DNA of 24,762 nucleotides from CAYGBW01 sp964348185 (GCA_964348185.1 CAYGBW010000012.1:1-24762); one strand, 5' to 3'. Shown: positions 7,553 to 16,485, counted from the stretch's first letter. Translations and numbers: made by a program. Notes: generated by a model not told the origin, from the sequence alone.

Positions 7553-8605
7553 TCAGAGGCTCCTGACCAGCTCGACGTTCAACTCGTCAAGCACCCGAGA
7601 CAGGGAGATTCCGTACGTCCAGTTTTCCTGTCCGTGTCCGGTACGCAACTTCTCCTGCCATCCTCCCCACAACAGGCCGATGGGGTTATGGTGCTCGTCA
7701 TCGGTCACGATCAGGCTTCCACTGTCGCCGTGGGTGGAAAAGGCCTTGCCCTCTGTGCCAATGATCAGAAGGTCCGTGTACACGGTAGCGTTCTCCTCGT
7801 CTCTGTATTCGTAGCCAAAGGACACCACCATACCCCGGCGTAGGCCTGTGGTCCGGCCGACACGCAGGACCTTCTGCCCGATGATCGACATGCTATTCAG
7901 CGAGATCTTCTTCAAGGGCCCGAGTCCCCCAACCCCCATCAGGTGAGGGTTTATGTCCTGGTCTGGAAAGCCAGTCGCCAGCTCGACATAGGCACAATCC
8001 ACACGCACCCACGTGGAGGGTTCATCTGCCAGGGGACCGTACCACTCCTCGTCCCGGACAAATTCGAGCACCCTTTCGGTCGTACCGAGGTGGGTTCCCC
8101 ACGGGACCGGATGGTATAACCTCTGTCCCTCTTTCACGCCGACGTGTTGGTTGGTCAGAAAGCCCAGCCGCCTGTTATCCTTGTCTCTGACAAAGGCGCC
8201 CAGAGTGCCCATACTGTACCGGCCTTCCTCCTTGTCAACCCAGTGCGCAACCTGTGAGCCCGCCCATACCTGCTCATCCCAGCCGCGCAACCGGTCCCCG
8301 AGTTCGGAATAGTCCGGTTCCACCGGGTCCTCATGCTCTGCCTGCCCTCCCTCGACCACATCGACCACACACCAGAGGTCACCCGGCCCTTCCAACCGCT
8401 TCGGGATGATCTGTGACTCGGGGAGCCACTTTGGGTTGATTTTTCTCGGAACAAAGACAATGACAGCCGGCTGCGAGGTGAGTTCGCCGTGGGTCGGCCT
8501 CTTACAACCCAGCGCGGTTCCAAGGTTTCCATTGATGGCGTCCAAACGTTGCCGATTGTGTCCACGGATTCGCATCAAATCGAGTAGTGATTTTGCTTCT
8601 GCCAT
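7553..8605 (-). CDS. Gene I: chymotrypsin-fold serine protease
   Basis: This 350-residue protease has a complete triad: H154 in 'LTNQHVG', D203 in 'RVDCAYVEL' and S295 in 'THGDSGSLI'. Residues 1-95 form the leader region common in bacterial S1-like proteases ('VIVFVPRKINPKW', then 'SQIIPKRL' and a 'VVDVVEGG' lead-in). There is no signal peptide and no obvious zymogen propeptide, so it is probably cytoplasmic or assembled into a complex. The residue six before the catalytic Ser is F289, not the Asp of trypsin, so Arg/Lys specificity is not expected by that criterion. The frame extends to 8776, but GGGAGG (8614-8619) sets the start at 8605, 35 nt after gene H stops. It is the last gene of the series and the terminator-like structure follows. 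A role in maturing or releasing the neighbouring large proteins is inference. Confidence 0.88.
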   Translation of the reverse strand: MAEAKSLLDLMRIRGHNRQRLDAINGNLGTALGCKRPTHGELTSQPAVIVFVPRKINPKWLPESQIIPKRLEGPGDLWCVVDVVEGGQAEHEDPVEPDYSELGDRLRGWDEQVWAGSQVAHWVDKEEGRYSMGTLGAFVRDKDNRRLGFLTNQHVGVKEGQRLYHPVPWGTHLGTTERVLEFVRDEEWYGPLADEPSTWVRVDCAYVELATGFPDQDINPHLMGVGGLGPLKKISLNSMSIIGQKVLRVGRTTGLRRGMVVSFGYEYRDEENATVYTDLLIIGTEGKAFSTHGDSGSLIVTDDEHHNPIGLLWGGWQEKLRTGHGQENWTYGISLSRVLDELNVELVRSL

Positions 8606-8613
8606 GATCCCTT

Positions 8614-8619
8614 CCTCCC
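8614..8619 (-). promoter_or_regulatory. Ribosome binding site fixing the serine protease start
   Basis: GGGAGG on the minus strand stands 8 nt before the ATG at 8605. The 57 extra upstream codons in the same frame overlap the end of gene H and do not look like protease sequence, so the shorter start is preferred. Confidence 0.6.
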
Positions 8620-8640
8620 TTCTAAGATGCTGTCCTCGGT

Positions 8641-9699
8641 TCAATGATCGATGCTTGACATAACCCGAAAATAGGCCGAGGCTCTTCGATGGCAGCCTCC
8701 AAGCACCCCCAATCCCAGGAGCGTTAGGGTCGGCGCCCAACTCTCCCCCTCTCGTGCACCCGTTACGAGCTGCCAAACCCTCATGAGAGCGGTCGACGCG
8801 CCCCCCCAGGATTCCCAGATCTCCCGGATACGGCGCTTCTTTTTTTCGGTTTTCGCCCAGCGAGACGGTCCAGCCGAATAAAAGACCATCGCCCCCGGTT
8901 CAAGGGGTACGGGATGCGCAAAGCCGGTGACCGGGACGTGGCACGAAGGCCCCCCCGCTGCATATTCAAACGCCTCATGGACCTCCCTACAAACGTCGTG
9001 GCTGACAGACATCACATCCCCAACAGCGCACAGGGTATCCAACGACGGCGCCCACAGACGCCAGTACAGGCGCCAGTTGACTGTGCCTTCGGCGGTTTTT
9101 TCAAAGCACCCGAGAACGGGTCGAGCCACGGGCAAGAGCGCTTCCATGCGCTCAAGCTCGCCAAGGGGGGCTCCACAGGACCTGAGCAACCGAACCCAGT
9201 TGGCCAGCCCTCGGCGAGACTCTCCCCCTGAAAAAAGGTCCAGGTAGAGTTTCAACCCTGATCGTTCCCGGCTGTGGTTTCCGCTCAAATAACATCCGAA
9301 GTCGCCCTTGCCCGAATCAACCTTCCTATACCAGGCTTCCACCCCTTCCAGGGTCTCCCACGGTTGGCCACGGTCTTCAAAACAATGGGTCGCGAGTTCC
9401 TTATAGGCTGTGAGGCCCTCTCGAAGCCGCTGCAATGGCGGCCATGACGGACCACCAACCCGAGTCGCATAGCGCAGCTCTGGCCAGCGGTCCGATCGAA
9501 GGGATACTTCGAGCGGACTGCCCCCGTTGATGCCCGTCTGGTCCCGTCCGGACCTTTGCTGGGCCCACGCGCCCCGGCTCGCCTCGCAGATTCTGTCAGC
9601 GAGGACGCCTGATTCGTTCCCTAAACCCGCGACCAAGGCGAGGCGATAGACGAGATCCCGTCGCGACTTGATCGTGTCGCGCCTTACGCCTGTGCTCAT
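8641..9699 (-). CDS. Gene H: unrecognised 352-residue protein
   Basis: The frame fills the space between G and I with gaps of 41 and 35 nt, which supports its being a real gene. I do not recognise the family. It is a soluble mixed alpha/beta protein with no signal peptide. Paired strand-like segments alternate with helices: 'GSPLEVSLRSDRW' then 'ELRYATRVGGP', 'FGCYLSGNHS' then 'GLKLYLDLF', and 'GTVNWRLYWRLW'. Basic-aromatic strand patterns such as these vaguely recall the barrel of ABBA-type aromatic prenyltransferases. That is a shape impression only, and I see no diagnostic motif. It is rich in Trp, Cys and Arg. The ribosome binding site is weak (no good purine run right before the ATG), so translation may be coupled to gene G. 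It lacks the Y-x-D/FYYVP signature of the large proteins, so it is not a paralogue of them. Confidence 0.7.
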   Translation of the reverse strand: MSTGVRRDTIKSRRDLVYRLALVAGLGNESGVLADRICEASRGAWAQQRSGRDQTGINGGSPLEVSLRSDRWPELRYATRVGGPSWPPLQRLREGLTAYKELATHCFEDRGQPWETLEGVEAWYRKVDSGKGDFGCYLSGNHSRERSGLKLYLDLFSGGESRRGLANWVRLLRSCGAPLGELERMEALLPVARPVLGCFEKTAEGTVNWRLYWRLWAPSLDTLCAVGDVMSVSHDVCREVHEAFEYAAGGPSCHVPVTGFAHPVPLEPGAMVFYSAGPSRWAKTEKKKRRIREIWESWGGASTALMRVWQLVTGAREGESWAPTLTLLGLGVLGGCHRRASAYFRVMSSIDH

Positions 9700-9740
9700 C
9701 TCGATCTCTGTCTTCCAATCCGATCATCGGTTCCAGCCGT

Positions 9741-12236
9741 TCAGTTTAAGGGAATGACCAAGGTGCGGTCGTTTTCCGTTTGGAAATCTGACTCTGTCAG
9801 GGTGCCGTCCCGGTTGTAGGTAATCGTCTTCCATTGATACTCCAGCGGAGCCCCAGCAGGTAACCCAAGCATGTGCCTGCGCGGTGCCGCTTGGCTTTCC
9901 GTGAACAGTAGGGAGTCGAGAAACCCATCCCCACCCTGGATCTGAACCTCCACAGCGTACAGGGATGCCCATTTCGCACTATCCCCAACCAGACTGATGT
10001 CCAGCCTGACCACCTGACCTTCCTTATCGTCCACGACAATCACCCCGGCGTCGCTCTCGACTTCATCCGATGCATAGAAGCTGCCGTCCGCCCGTATGAC
10101 CGTGATGGTATAGCGGTAAGTCAGCGGATCTTTCACCAGTGTATCGATCGCGATGGTTCGGCCCCGCAGGTTTTCCGGGGTAAAGACCTCCTGGAAGCTT
10201 TTCTGATATCCACTCGGTCCCTCGTAGACAATGTCCACGATGGCTTCGATGATCTCATCGCGCCTAAGGGTTGGGACCAGGCGGATACGGCGCAGCCCTT
10301 GAAAGGGATTGGTGACAATAATCGTGGGTTCATTGCTGTTGACCCAGTCTGTGGTGGTCCGCACGTTGTCCTTCAGCGAATAGACGGCGCGCCACCGGTA
10401 CGCGCGATGGTGGCGGTTCGACAATCGCACCTTCCACTCGTCGGTGCGATGATCCTTGTCCAGGAGAAAAGAACGTTCCAGGTGAAAATCGTTTTCTGGA
10501 TCGTTGTATTCTGTTTCCACGACGACCTGGTCCACCTCATCGAAGTCGATCGTGTTATCCGCAGTGAGCTTGACCGACATCAAACCGATTTCATCCAAGG
10601 GGTTGAACACCAACTGTCTGTCTCGGGTCACCTCCCAGTCGCCGTGGAGCACACTCTCCTTGCCCACCCACGGACTGGTACTCGTGAAGTGAACATCGGC
10701 TTTGTACCGATACCCCATGTCCTTGGCTTCGTTCAGCCAGGTATTGAAGAACTTGCGCTCGGTTTCGGCTGGCGTGAATACGTACCCGTCCACATGAGAG
10801 GGTTGGGCACCCTCTGGAAGATCGCCGGGATACTCCATACCGATATTGACGAGTCCAACCCCGTCGTGTTCCCAGTCGCAAAGGACGCCAACCTCGACAG
10901 CCAGCCGTTTGAACAGGTCATCGTCCAATCTGACATTGATAATCCGGTCTGTGAGGTCGACTCCTTCGATCACCGTGGTGAACAGCCCCTGAGGCGCTGC
11001 GGACCGTTCTTCTGCCGCCTGCATGCTGTATTCAAACACCCGGGTCTTCAGTTCCTCCTGGCGATAAAACTTGAGGGAAAGGGCCACCTTAAAGGGCATG
11101 AGACTGCTTGAGCCCGTACCCCCACCGTCCCCCTCGCTTGCTTGACGCTGGCTTTCTGGACTGGCCACATGATCGGTTCTGCTGGCCAGACGTGCCCGTC
11201 GCTCTCCGGAGGGGGGTCTCTCCTCCGATGGGGGCCGCGGCGTCGCCCCGCCGGATCCACCCCCCCCGCCTCCAGAGGGAGCCGGTGTGCGAGGGTTTGG
11301 CAGGACGTTCGCTACCGCACCCCCCAGACCGGACCCAAACGCTGTGAGAAGCGCGGAAAGGGGGTCTCTGTCTGTGCGGGTCATAAAACTGGGGGGCTTG
11401 AGGGAACTCTTGAAAAGATCCTCGGCAATCTTGGATTTGGCCCAATCGGCGGCCTCTTTGGCCTGTCGCTTGAGGTCTTCTTGATCGGTAAAGGTCGTGA
11501 CCTCGACCTTGATGGCCCCCTCATCCTCCAGTTTTTGAAAGCCGACACCGATGTTCGCCGCCAACTGCACCGCCTGAATCTGGCCAACCGCGCCCAGCTC
11601 GGCCTCGAAGTGGTTGTAGATGCGCTTGTAGTTCGCAGTCACCTTGACGTTAAATGCCGGCCGCATCCCGAGAAACTTGAGGTCGTATACAACCCCGACA
11701 AAAGAGACCCCCCGCTTGAGGGCCACCTCCATGAGGGTGGCCCCTTCCTGGCTCAATGCGACCCCAAAGGTGGCGCGATTGTTCCCGTAGAGTGAAGGTT
11801 TGGTTGCGCCCCAGGTTTCCTCGAAGATCCTCAGTGAGCCGGCTCCCGCGGTTTCGGTTCCCCCCTCGGAATCCTGTTTCACAATGGTCAGTCGCACCGT
11901 CCCGTCCTCGAAGACAATGGGCGAGAGGGCAATGGGTCCACCGCCAGAGAACTCGGACAGCTCGCTCTTTACCTCGTCGAGGATTCCCTGATCCACGGAA
12001 AGGTCGACCGTGAAGGCCAGCAGTCCGCCGCCGAGGCTCTGCTTCTGTCCCGGCGTAAAAGCGGGGTTGTCGGTAATGTCCCTGGCATACTTGAGGAATA
12101 TGAACTCGGGGACCCCATCGTTCATGGCCAACCTTGGCCGTTCTGGGACATAATAGAACTGATTCGGGTCTGCATGATCTCGATAGACCTGCAGTCCTTG
12201 TAAGGGCCCGATTGGACGGTCTAGATAAAGCATCAT
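9741..12236 (-). CDS. Gene G: large beta-rich paralogue with Gly/Pro/Arg-rich linker
   Basis: This is an 831-residue member of the family repeated in this window. The N-terminal signature 'VYRDHADPNQFYYVPERP' (17-34) is followed by 'GGGLLAFTVDL' (69-79), 'PSLYGNNRATFGVAL' (147-161) and 'VVYDLKFLGMRPAFNVKV' (182-199). A low-complexity linker rich in Gly, Pro, Ser and Arg (312-378, with 'SGGGGGGSGG') is unique to this member. After it come the shared 'APQGLF' block (414-419), then 'LDDDLF' (437-442), and three tandem beta modules at about 552-640, 648-736 and 742-831. There is no signal peptide or membrane segment. Gene F is 65 nt upstream and gene H 41 nt downstream. Two ATGs are in tandem (12236 and 12233); GGAGG lies 3 nt before the first and 6 nt before the second, so the second may be used. 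No known family recognised. Confidence 0.85.
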   Translation of the reverse strand: MMLYLDRPIGPLQGLQVYRDHADPNQFYYVPERPRLAMNDGVPEFIFLKYARDITDNPAFTPGQKQSLGGGLLAFTVDLSVDQGILDEVKSELSEFSGGGPIALSPIVFEDGTVRLTIVKQDSEGGTETAGAGSLRIFEETWGATKPSLYGNNRATFGVALSQEGATLMEVALKRGVSFVGVVYDLKFLGMRPAFNVKVTANYKRIYNHFEAELGAVGQIQAVQLAANIGVGFQKLEDEGAIKVEVTTFTDQEDLKRQAKEAADWAKSKIAEDLFKSSLKPPSFMTRTDRDPLSALLTAFGSGLGGAVANVLPNPRTPAPSGGGGGGSGGATPRPPSEERPPSGERRARLASRTDHVASPESQRQASEGDGGGTGSSSLMPFKVALSLKFYRQEELKTRVFEYSMQAAEERSAAPQGLFTTVIEGVDLTDRIINVRLDDDLFKRLAVEVGVLCDWEHDGVGLVNIGMEYPGDLPEGAQPSHVDGYVFTPAETERKFFNTWLNEAKDMGYRYKADVHFTSTSPWVGKESVLHGDWEVTRDRQLVFNPLDEIGLMSVKLTADNTIDFDEVDQVVVETEYNDPENDFHLERSFLLDKDHRTDEWKVRLSNRHHRAYRWRAVYSLKDNVRTTTDWVNSNEPTIIVTNPFQGLRRIRLVPTLRRDEIIEAIVDIVYEGPSGYQKSFQEVFTPENLRGRTIAIDTLVKDPLTYRYTITVIRADGSFYASDEVESDAGVIVVDDKEGQVVRLDISLVGDSAKWASLYAVEVQIQGGDGFLDSLLFTESQAAPRRHMLGLPAGAPLEYQWKTITYNRDGTLTESDFQTENDRTLVIPLN

Positions 12237-12301
12237 CCACCTCCCTGTTTCTGTTTGTGTCTTTCCTTATGGGCCATTCCCCCACCCTCCTGCATACGCA
12301 T

Positions 12302-13981
12302 CTACCGTGCCGTTGGCGTGACGGTACCGTGCAGCGAGGCGGGGATCTCTGCAACCGTGTACCCCCGATCCGAAGCGTTGGATGACTCCTCGCAAAAGCC
12401 CCGCAGTGCTGCCCGCAGGCCCGCCCGATCCATCGACTCTTCCGCCCGGCTGACGTTGTGTACCTGTCGGGTCGGTTGGTTGAGAGTGGTCCCATTGGCC
12501 AAGCCCGGGGTCGGGAAATTGCCGCGATACTGGGGGTTGCGAAAGATAACCCGGTTGTTTTCGATACGCAGCCCAAGGACCGCGTGGGCAGCCGTTCCCC
12601 ACAGCATCGTAATGATGACCGGCAACCCCCCACCTTGAAAATGGGTGATCAGATTGTCTGCCGCATTCGAATTTGGCGCACTGTTGAGGGTGCCACCCCC
12701 AAAATCGAACTTCCAGGGCTCGTTGAATACCGCCTCGATGACGCGCGAGATTTCAAATTCCCAGAGCCCGCTGCTGGACACCTGGCCCAGCCAGTTCACG
12801 AACCGGTCCCTTTCGGGATCGTACCGCATCCGGTAGTTCCCGTAATCCATGAGAGCAGCCTGAATCCCCCGTTCGCTGTAAGTGCGCCCCAGTATCATCT
12901 GCCAATTACCGCTCAGCTGACCGCCAAGCACATTGCGCCACGTGGCGACGTCGAACGCCTCCGGATTGGCCCGCATGTGATCGCCGTTGGCCAATCGGAC
13001 CCGATGGCGCGACCGGCGGTCCAAGATGTAGCGGCACCACCGGGCATATTCGGCGGGGTTCCGGAGGGCCACATAGGTCTGTACAGAGGTTGCGGCGCAC
13101 GTCCCTGCTGCACCCTGGTTCAATTGTCCCGGAGGATCGACGGCCTCATTCATCACCTCGTAGATAACCTCACTCAGGGCGATGGGAATACGCCGATCCA
13201 GCTGAATGTCCCACAGGTTCACCAGGTGATCCAGCATGGTCCCCTCATTGGCTTCATCCCGGTAGAAGATCGCGGGTTCGGTGATGTTACTCCCCGTTTG
13301 AACCCGAAGGTCCAGGAGCCTCGGAAAAAGCTGGCGCCCCCGGCTGCCGCAGATCACGAACAGCTTCAGAACCTTTGCCCGAGTCGTCGGTGAAGACTGC
13401 TCTCGGTATGTGGGGTGGGCCAGCAGTCGCTGGAGAGCCTGGCGATCCGGATCATCTCCCAGCAACTGGATGACACTGAGCCATAGACGGGAGAACAGAT
13501 CGAGTCGTTCAAGGGCCGCTGAATCTTCTATCGGGGATTGGCTCAGATCGCCGCTGAGGGGTACGACTTCGATAAAGGGGGCGTTACCATTCTGGATGTC
13601 CGTGTCCGAATGGCTGGCCCAGCCGCGCGTTACCCCCCGGGGCCTTGCCTTTACGCGATAATAGAGAAGCCTGTCCCCTTCGCGCGGTCCATCCGCGACG
13701 CGCCTCATGTTGCGCCAGACCCCGTCGGGCAAAGTGTAGTCTGCCCGCCCCCGGGTGATCGGAATTTCGGTGGCCGCCACGGTTCCGTCGTTCGACCCGG
13801 TTGCAGAAAAGAACACATTCCATGAGTCGCTGGGGTCGCTGACCGGTCTGAAGAGCAATTCCGGCCTTTTCGCGATCTCCAGGAATGCAACCCCGTCATC
13901 ATCACTGGTTATACAGAAAGTCGGTGCCGGACCGTTTGCCGCCCATACGTCAAAATGTGCATGTACCCTGACCCAACGCAT
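12302..13981 (-). CDS. Gene F: papain-like cysteine protease with N-terminal beta domain
   Basis: This is a 559-residue protein. Residues 1-140 look like a beta-sandwich, with 'LYYRVKARPRG' (105-115) resembling the last strands of a fibronectin-type-III-like domain. Residues 155-285 are helical. The C-terminal half has a papain-fold active site: Q289 exactly six residues before C295 in 'QGAAGTCAATSVQ', as the oxyanion Gln and nucleophile stand in papain; H466 in 'GTAAHAVLGL'; and N482 in 'VIFRNPQYRG'. All four catalytic positions appear intact. There is no signal peptide or recognisable inhibitory propeptide. GGGAGGAG lies 6 nt before the ATG. It sits between paralogues E (35 nt upstream) and G (65 nt downstream), so it is embedded in the large-protein series. 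Whether it processes the assembly or is a cargo/effector cannot be told. Assignment to an exact peptidase family would need a structure-based search. Confidence 0.78.
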   Translation of the reverse strand: MRWVRVHAHFDVWAANGPAPTFCITSDDDGVAFLEIAKRPELLFRPVSDPSDSWNVFFSATGSNDGTVAATEIPITRGRADYTLPDGVWRNMRRVADGPREGDRLLYYRVKARPRGVTRGWASHSDTDIQNGNAPFIEVVPLSGDLSQSPIEDSAALERLDLFSRLWLSVIQLLGDDPDRQALQRLLAHPTYREQSSPTTRAKVLKLFVICGSRGRQLFPRLLDLRVQTGSNITEPAIFYRDEANEGTMLDHLVNLWDIQLDRRIPIALSEVIYEVMNEAVDPPGQLNQGAAGTCAATSVQTYVALRNPAEYARWCRYILDRRSRHRVRLANGDHMRANPEAFDVATWRNVLGGQLSGNWQMILGRTYSERGIQAALMDYGNYRMRYDPERDRFVNWLGQVSSSGLWEFEISRVIEAVFNEPWKFDFGGGTLNSAPNSNAADNLITHFQGGGLPVIITMLWGTAAHAVLGLRIENNRVIFRNPQYRGNFPTPGLANGTTLNQPTRQVHNVSRAEESMDRAGLRAALRGFCEESSNASDRGYTVAEIPASLHGTVTPTAR

Positions 13982-14016
13982 CGTAATCTCCTCCCTTATA
14001 TTTATTATCGATCTTC

Positions 14017-16362
14017 TTAGGCATTCGGAACCCGCGTCGATATGGCGAGCTCTGAAACACGGGCCGTAAGCGGGCCCTGCCTGACCCGAAACCCGTCCTG
14101 CAGCTCGTAGCTGATCTCATAGGTATAGTCGCGCCTGGCCGGGTCCTTGAGTTGTACGATCCATGTGAAGGTGTCTCCGAGACTGGTAAACGTGGCCGTA
14201 TCTTCCTTGGTTACCCCATTTTCCTCATCGTTATATCGGAGCTGGACCACCATCCTCGCGAGATTGCTCTCGGCAAAGGTCGGTCCGAATGGGATCACCC
14301 GAACCTCCATGCGCAGGGCATAGGTCCGCCCCACGACCAGCGTGGGCTTCTCGGAGTAAAGCCAGTCGGTCTCCATGAAATTGCCGTTCTTGAAAATAAT
14401 CGTCTGGCGATACCGGTACCGCCGCTTTTTCGGGTCGTCCAGCTTGACCGACCACGTTTGAGGCGCCCTCAGGCTTTCCTCTCCAAAATACAGGTTGCCA
14501 AACTCATGGATGTTCGCCTCTTCGTCGTGGTATTCGAGATCCACGATCAGACTGGCCACCTCGGCGATGTTCCCTGCAACCACCACACGCACGTTGAGCC
14601 GGGAGGGGAAGGGATCGACAACCAAAAGGGTATCGCTCTCCGTTTCCATCCAGTCTTCCGTTTCATGCACCGGCCCCGAGGCGAGATGGTACCGCAGGCG
14701 ATAATAGATCGTGTCCGGCCAACCCCTTTGAGCGCGCACACGGTAGACCGGCCGTTCGTCCGGTTTCTGGAGCAAGAAGGTGCGAGAATTGGAAAACCCG
14801 CTCGAAGGGTCGACGTAACGGACGTCCACTTCTATGGTGGGGTAGGTCTGAAAAGGGATATTCCGAGCCGCCACAATCTCCAATTGACGATCCCGGTAGA
14901 GCTCCCGAGGGTTCAAGACGAGGGGCCCACCCCGGGCCCTGGCCTCACCCACTTCCAGAGACGGAACCGCACCGGGAAGTTCATCGTTCGGTTTGAACTG
15001 CACTTGCCATTTGTGGCGGTAGTCATACCCGGCCTCTGGCTCGAAATTCGTTTCAAAGACGCCTGCAGGCTGGTCGGACGTCAATGAGAAATCCTCACGG
15101 TGGTCCCTTTCGTCTCCATGGGGCCCATAGATAACCGAGGCGCCGATCAGCTGTATGCCGTCATCTGCCCAGTCGGCGTTCGTCCGTACGTCGAGTTGAA
15201 AGGCCTGAAAGAAGGGATCATCGAGGTCAATGGGTTCGCCGACGACCTGACCCTTCTCAAGGCCTGCCCGGCTGAACAGCAGGCTCAGATGCCCCTGGGG
15301 CGCGATCCTCCGTTCTACGGCCTTGATCATGGACATCTCCGCGTTAAAACTCCGAATCTCTGACCGCGTCAGTTCCTTCCGGTGATATCCGGCGTGGGGA
15401 TACAGGGAGGTATGGATGGCAGTGAGGACGTCTTCCACCGTTCCCGCAGCATCTCTCCCGGCCGGATCTTCAGGATCAAGCGCCGGTTCAAAAAAGTGAT
15501 CGAGGACGAGCTTTTTCAATTCATTGAGGGCCTTTCTCATCTCGTCCCCTGCACCTTCCTCACCCACTCCGTACTGGACCGCCTCGATCTGGATGACCTG
15601 ATTCTGCACCAACTCATCAACGACCTCGGAAACCTCCATCGAGAAGACGAACAGATCGAGTGTCCACTGTTCACTGAAGTGGTGATAGACCTCCTCCCAG
15701 TTGGCCGTTATTTTGATGTCGAATGCAGGCCGCAATGCCGCGAACCGGAGATCATAGATGACCCCAATCGGGGTGATGTTCTGATCGTCGGCCTCGAAGC
15801 ATTTTTCCAGCAGGGTCGCCGCCTTCTTGGTGAGGGCCACGGAAAAGGCGGCCCGGTTATCACCGTACAGAGACGGCACACCCGCCCCGAGAATCTCGGT
15901 GATCCATTCGGTGCGGGGTTCCGGCTGATCCGCCCCTGGGGATCCCTCGCCCCCAAGGGGCTCAACCGCGCTCCGGCGGTCTAACAGCATGAGTTGGACC
16001 GTACCATCTTTCCATTGGGGGGGGCTCAGGTTGATGTCAGCGGTCATGTCGTCGAGACGACCGGTATCGACCAGCTGCTGTTTGAGTTTTCGCTTCACAT
16101 CGTCGAGAAAGTCCACGTCGTAGCCCAAGTCGACATCAAAGGCCAGAAATCCCCCCCCGGTTGGATGGTCCGCCATGCTGTCATAATCATCCAGGTCCTC
16201 CCGATACTTGATGAACAGCAACGCGGGCTTTTTCACCCCATCATGCTGAATCATCGAGAAGTGGGGGGCATTTGGCATGTAGTAGTACTGCCGCGGATCG
16301 TTGTAGTCCGAATAGATTGTGACCCCTTCTATCTGAAAGAAGGGTACGTCAAGGTACATCAT
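14017..16362 (-). CDS. Gene E: large beta-rich paralogue
   Basis: This 781-residue member is the most regular one. The signature 'IYSDYNDPRQYYYMPNAP' spans 16-33, then 'GGGFLAFDVDLG' (69-80), 'PPQWKDGTVQL' (114-124), 'PSLYGDNRAAFSVAL' (163-177) and 'VIYDLRFAALRPAFDIKI' (201-218), closely matching gene G. A mainly helical middle (about 240-350) leads to 'RIAPQGHLSLLFS' (352-364) and 'LDDPFFQAFQLDV' (380-392). Three tandem modules close the protein (about 493-585, 588-682, 685-775). Each ends with an aromatic-basic strand, such as 'YRYRQTIIFKNG' (649-660), and often a D-W. There is no signal peptide. AGGAGG lies 7 nt before the first of two tandem ATGs. A 251-nt spacer with switch-like hairpins precedes it, so it may be regulated separately from A-D. 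The molecular function is unknown to me. Confidence 0.85.
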   Translation of the reverse strand: MMYLDVPFFQIEGVTIYSDYNDPRQYYYMPNAPHFSMIQHDGVKKPALLFIKYREDLDDYDSMADHPTGGGFLAFDVDLGYDVDFLDDVKRKLKQQLVDTGRLDDMTADINLSPPQWKDGTVQLMLLDRRSAVEPLGGEGSPGADQPEPRTEWITEILGAGVPSLYGDNRAAFSVALTKKAATLLEKCFEADDQNITPIGVIYDLRFAALRPAFDIKITANWEEVYHHFSEQWTLDLFVFSMEVSEVVDELVQNQVIQIEAVQYGVGEEGAGDEMRKALNELKKLVLDHFFEPALDPEDPAGRDAAGTVEDVLTAIHTSLYPHAGYHRKELTRSEIRSFNAEMSMIKAVERRIAPQGHLSLLFSRAGLEKGQVVGEPIDLDDPFFQAFQLDVRTNADWADDGIQLIGASVIYGPHGDERDHREDFSLTSDQPAGVFETNFEPEAGYDYRHKWQVQFKPNDELPGAVPSLEVGEARARGGPLVLNPRELYRDRQLEIVAARNIPFQTYPTIEVDVRYVDPSSGFSNSRTFLLQKPDERPVYRVRAQRGWPDTIYYRLRYHLASGPVHETEDWMETESDTLLVVDPFPSRLNVRVVVAGNIAEVASLIVDLEYHDEEANIHEFGNLYFGEESLRAPQTWSVKLDDPKKRRYRYRQTIIFKNGNFMETDWLYSEKPTLVVGRTYALRMEVRVIPFGPTFAESNLARMVVQLRYNDEENGVTKEDTATFTSLGDTFTWIVQLKDPARRDYTYEISYELQDGFRVRQGPLTARVSELAISTRVPNA

Positions 16363-16448
16363 GGCTTATCCTCCTCGGCTCCTGCCTGGTATGGCTCAGG
16401 GCGTGGCCCATCATGAGGTGATAACTAAACATCACGGTGACATCTAGG

Positions 16449-16485
16449 CCGCCCGGAGGGCGGTACCCTTCCCTGACCGCCCTCC
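16449..16485 (-). promoter_or_regulatory. Mutually exclusive hairpins in the D-E spacer
   Basis: On the minus strand a perfect 10-bp stem forms between GGAGGGCGGT (16476-16485) and ACCGCCCTCC (16455-16464) with an 11-nt loop. The second arm can instead pair with the following GGGCGG (16449-16454) as CCGCCC-TCC-GGGCGG. The alternative stems lie about 90 nt before gene E and have no T-run after them. They could act as an attenuator-like switch or an mRNA stability element; this is inferred from pairing only. Confidence 0.4.

Noticed and set aside
8606..8776. Longer N-terminus for the serine protease
   Set aside because: It overlaps gene H and ignores the strong GGGAGG site before 8605.
11650..12633. 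A 327-residue minus-strand frame overlapping genes F and G
   Set aside because: It overlaps the end of F and the start of G out of frame, has biased Arg/Pro/Ser composition and lacks a ribosome binding site. It is a shadow of the GC-rich genes.
12458..13393. A 311-residue plus-strand frame antisense to gene F
   Set aside because: It mirrors the protease coding frame. The papain-type motifs read only on the minus strand.
14152..15087. A 311-residue plus-strand frame antisense to gene E
   Set aside because: It is an antisense shadow; gene E blocks match D and G on the minus strand.
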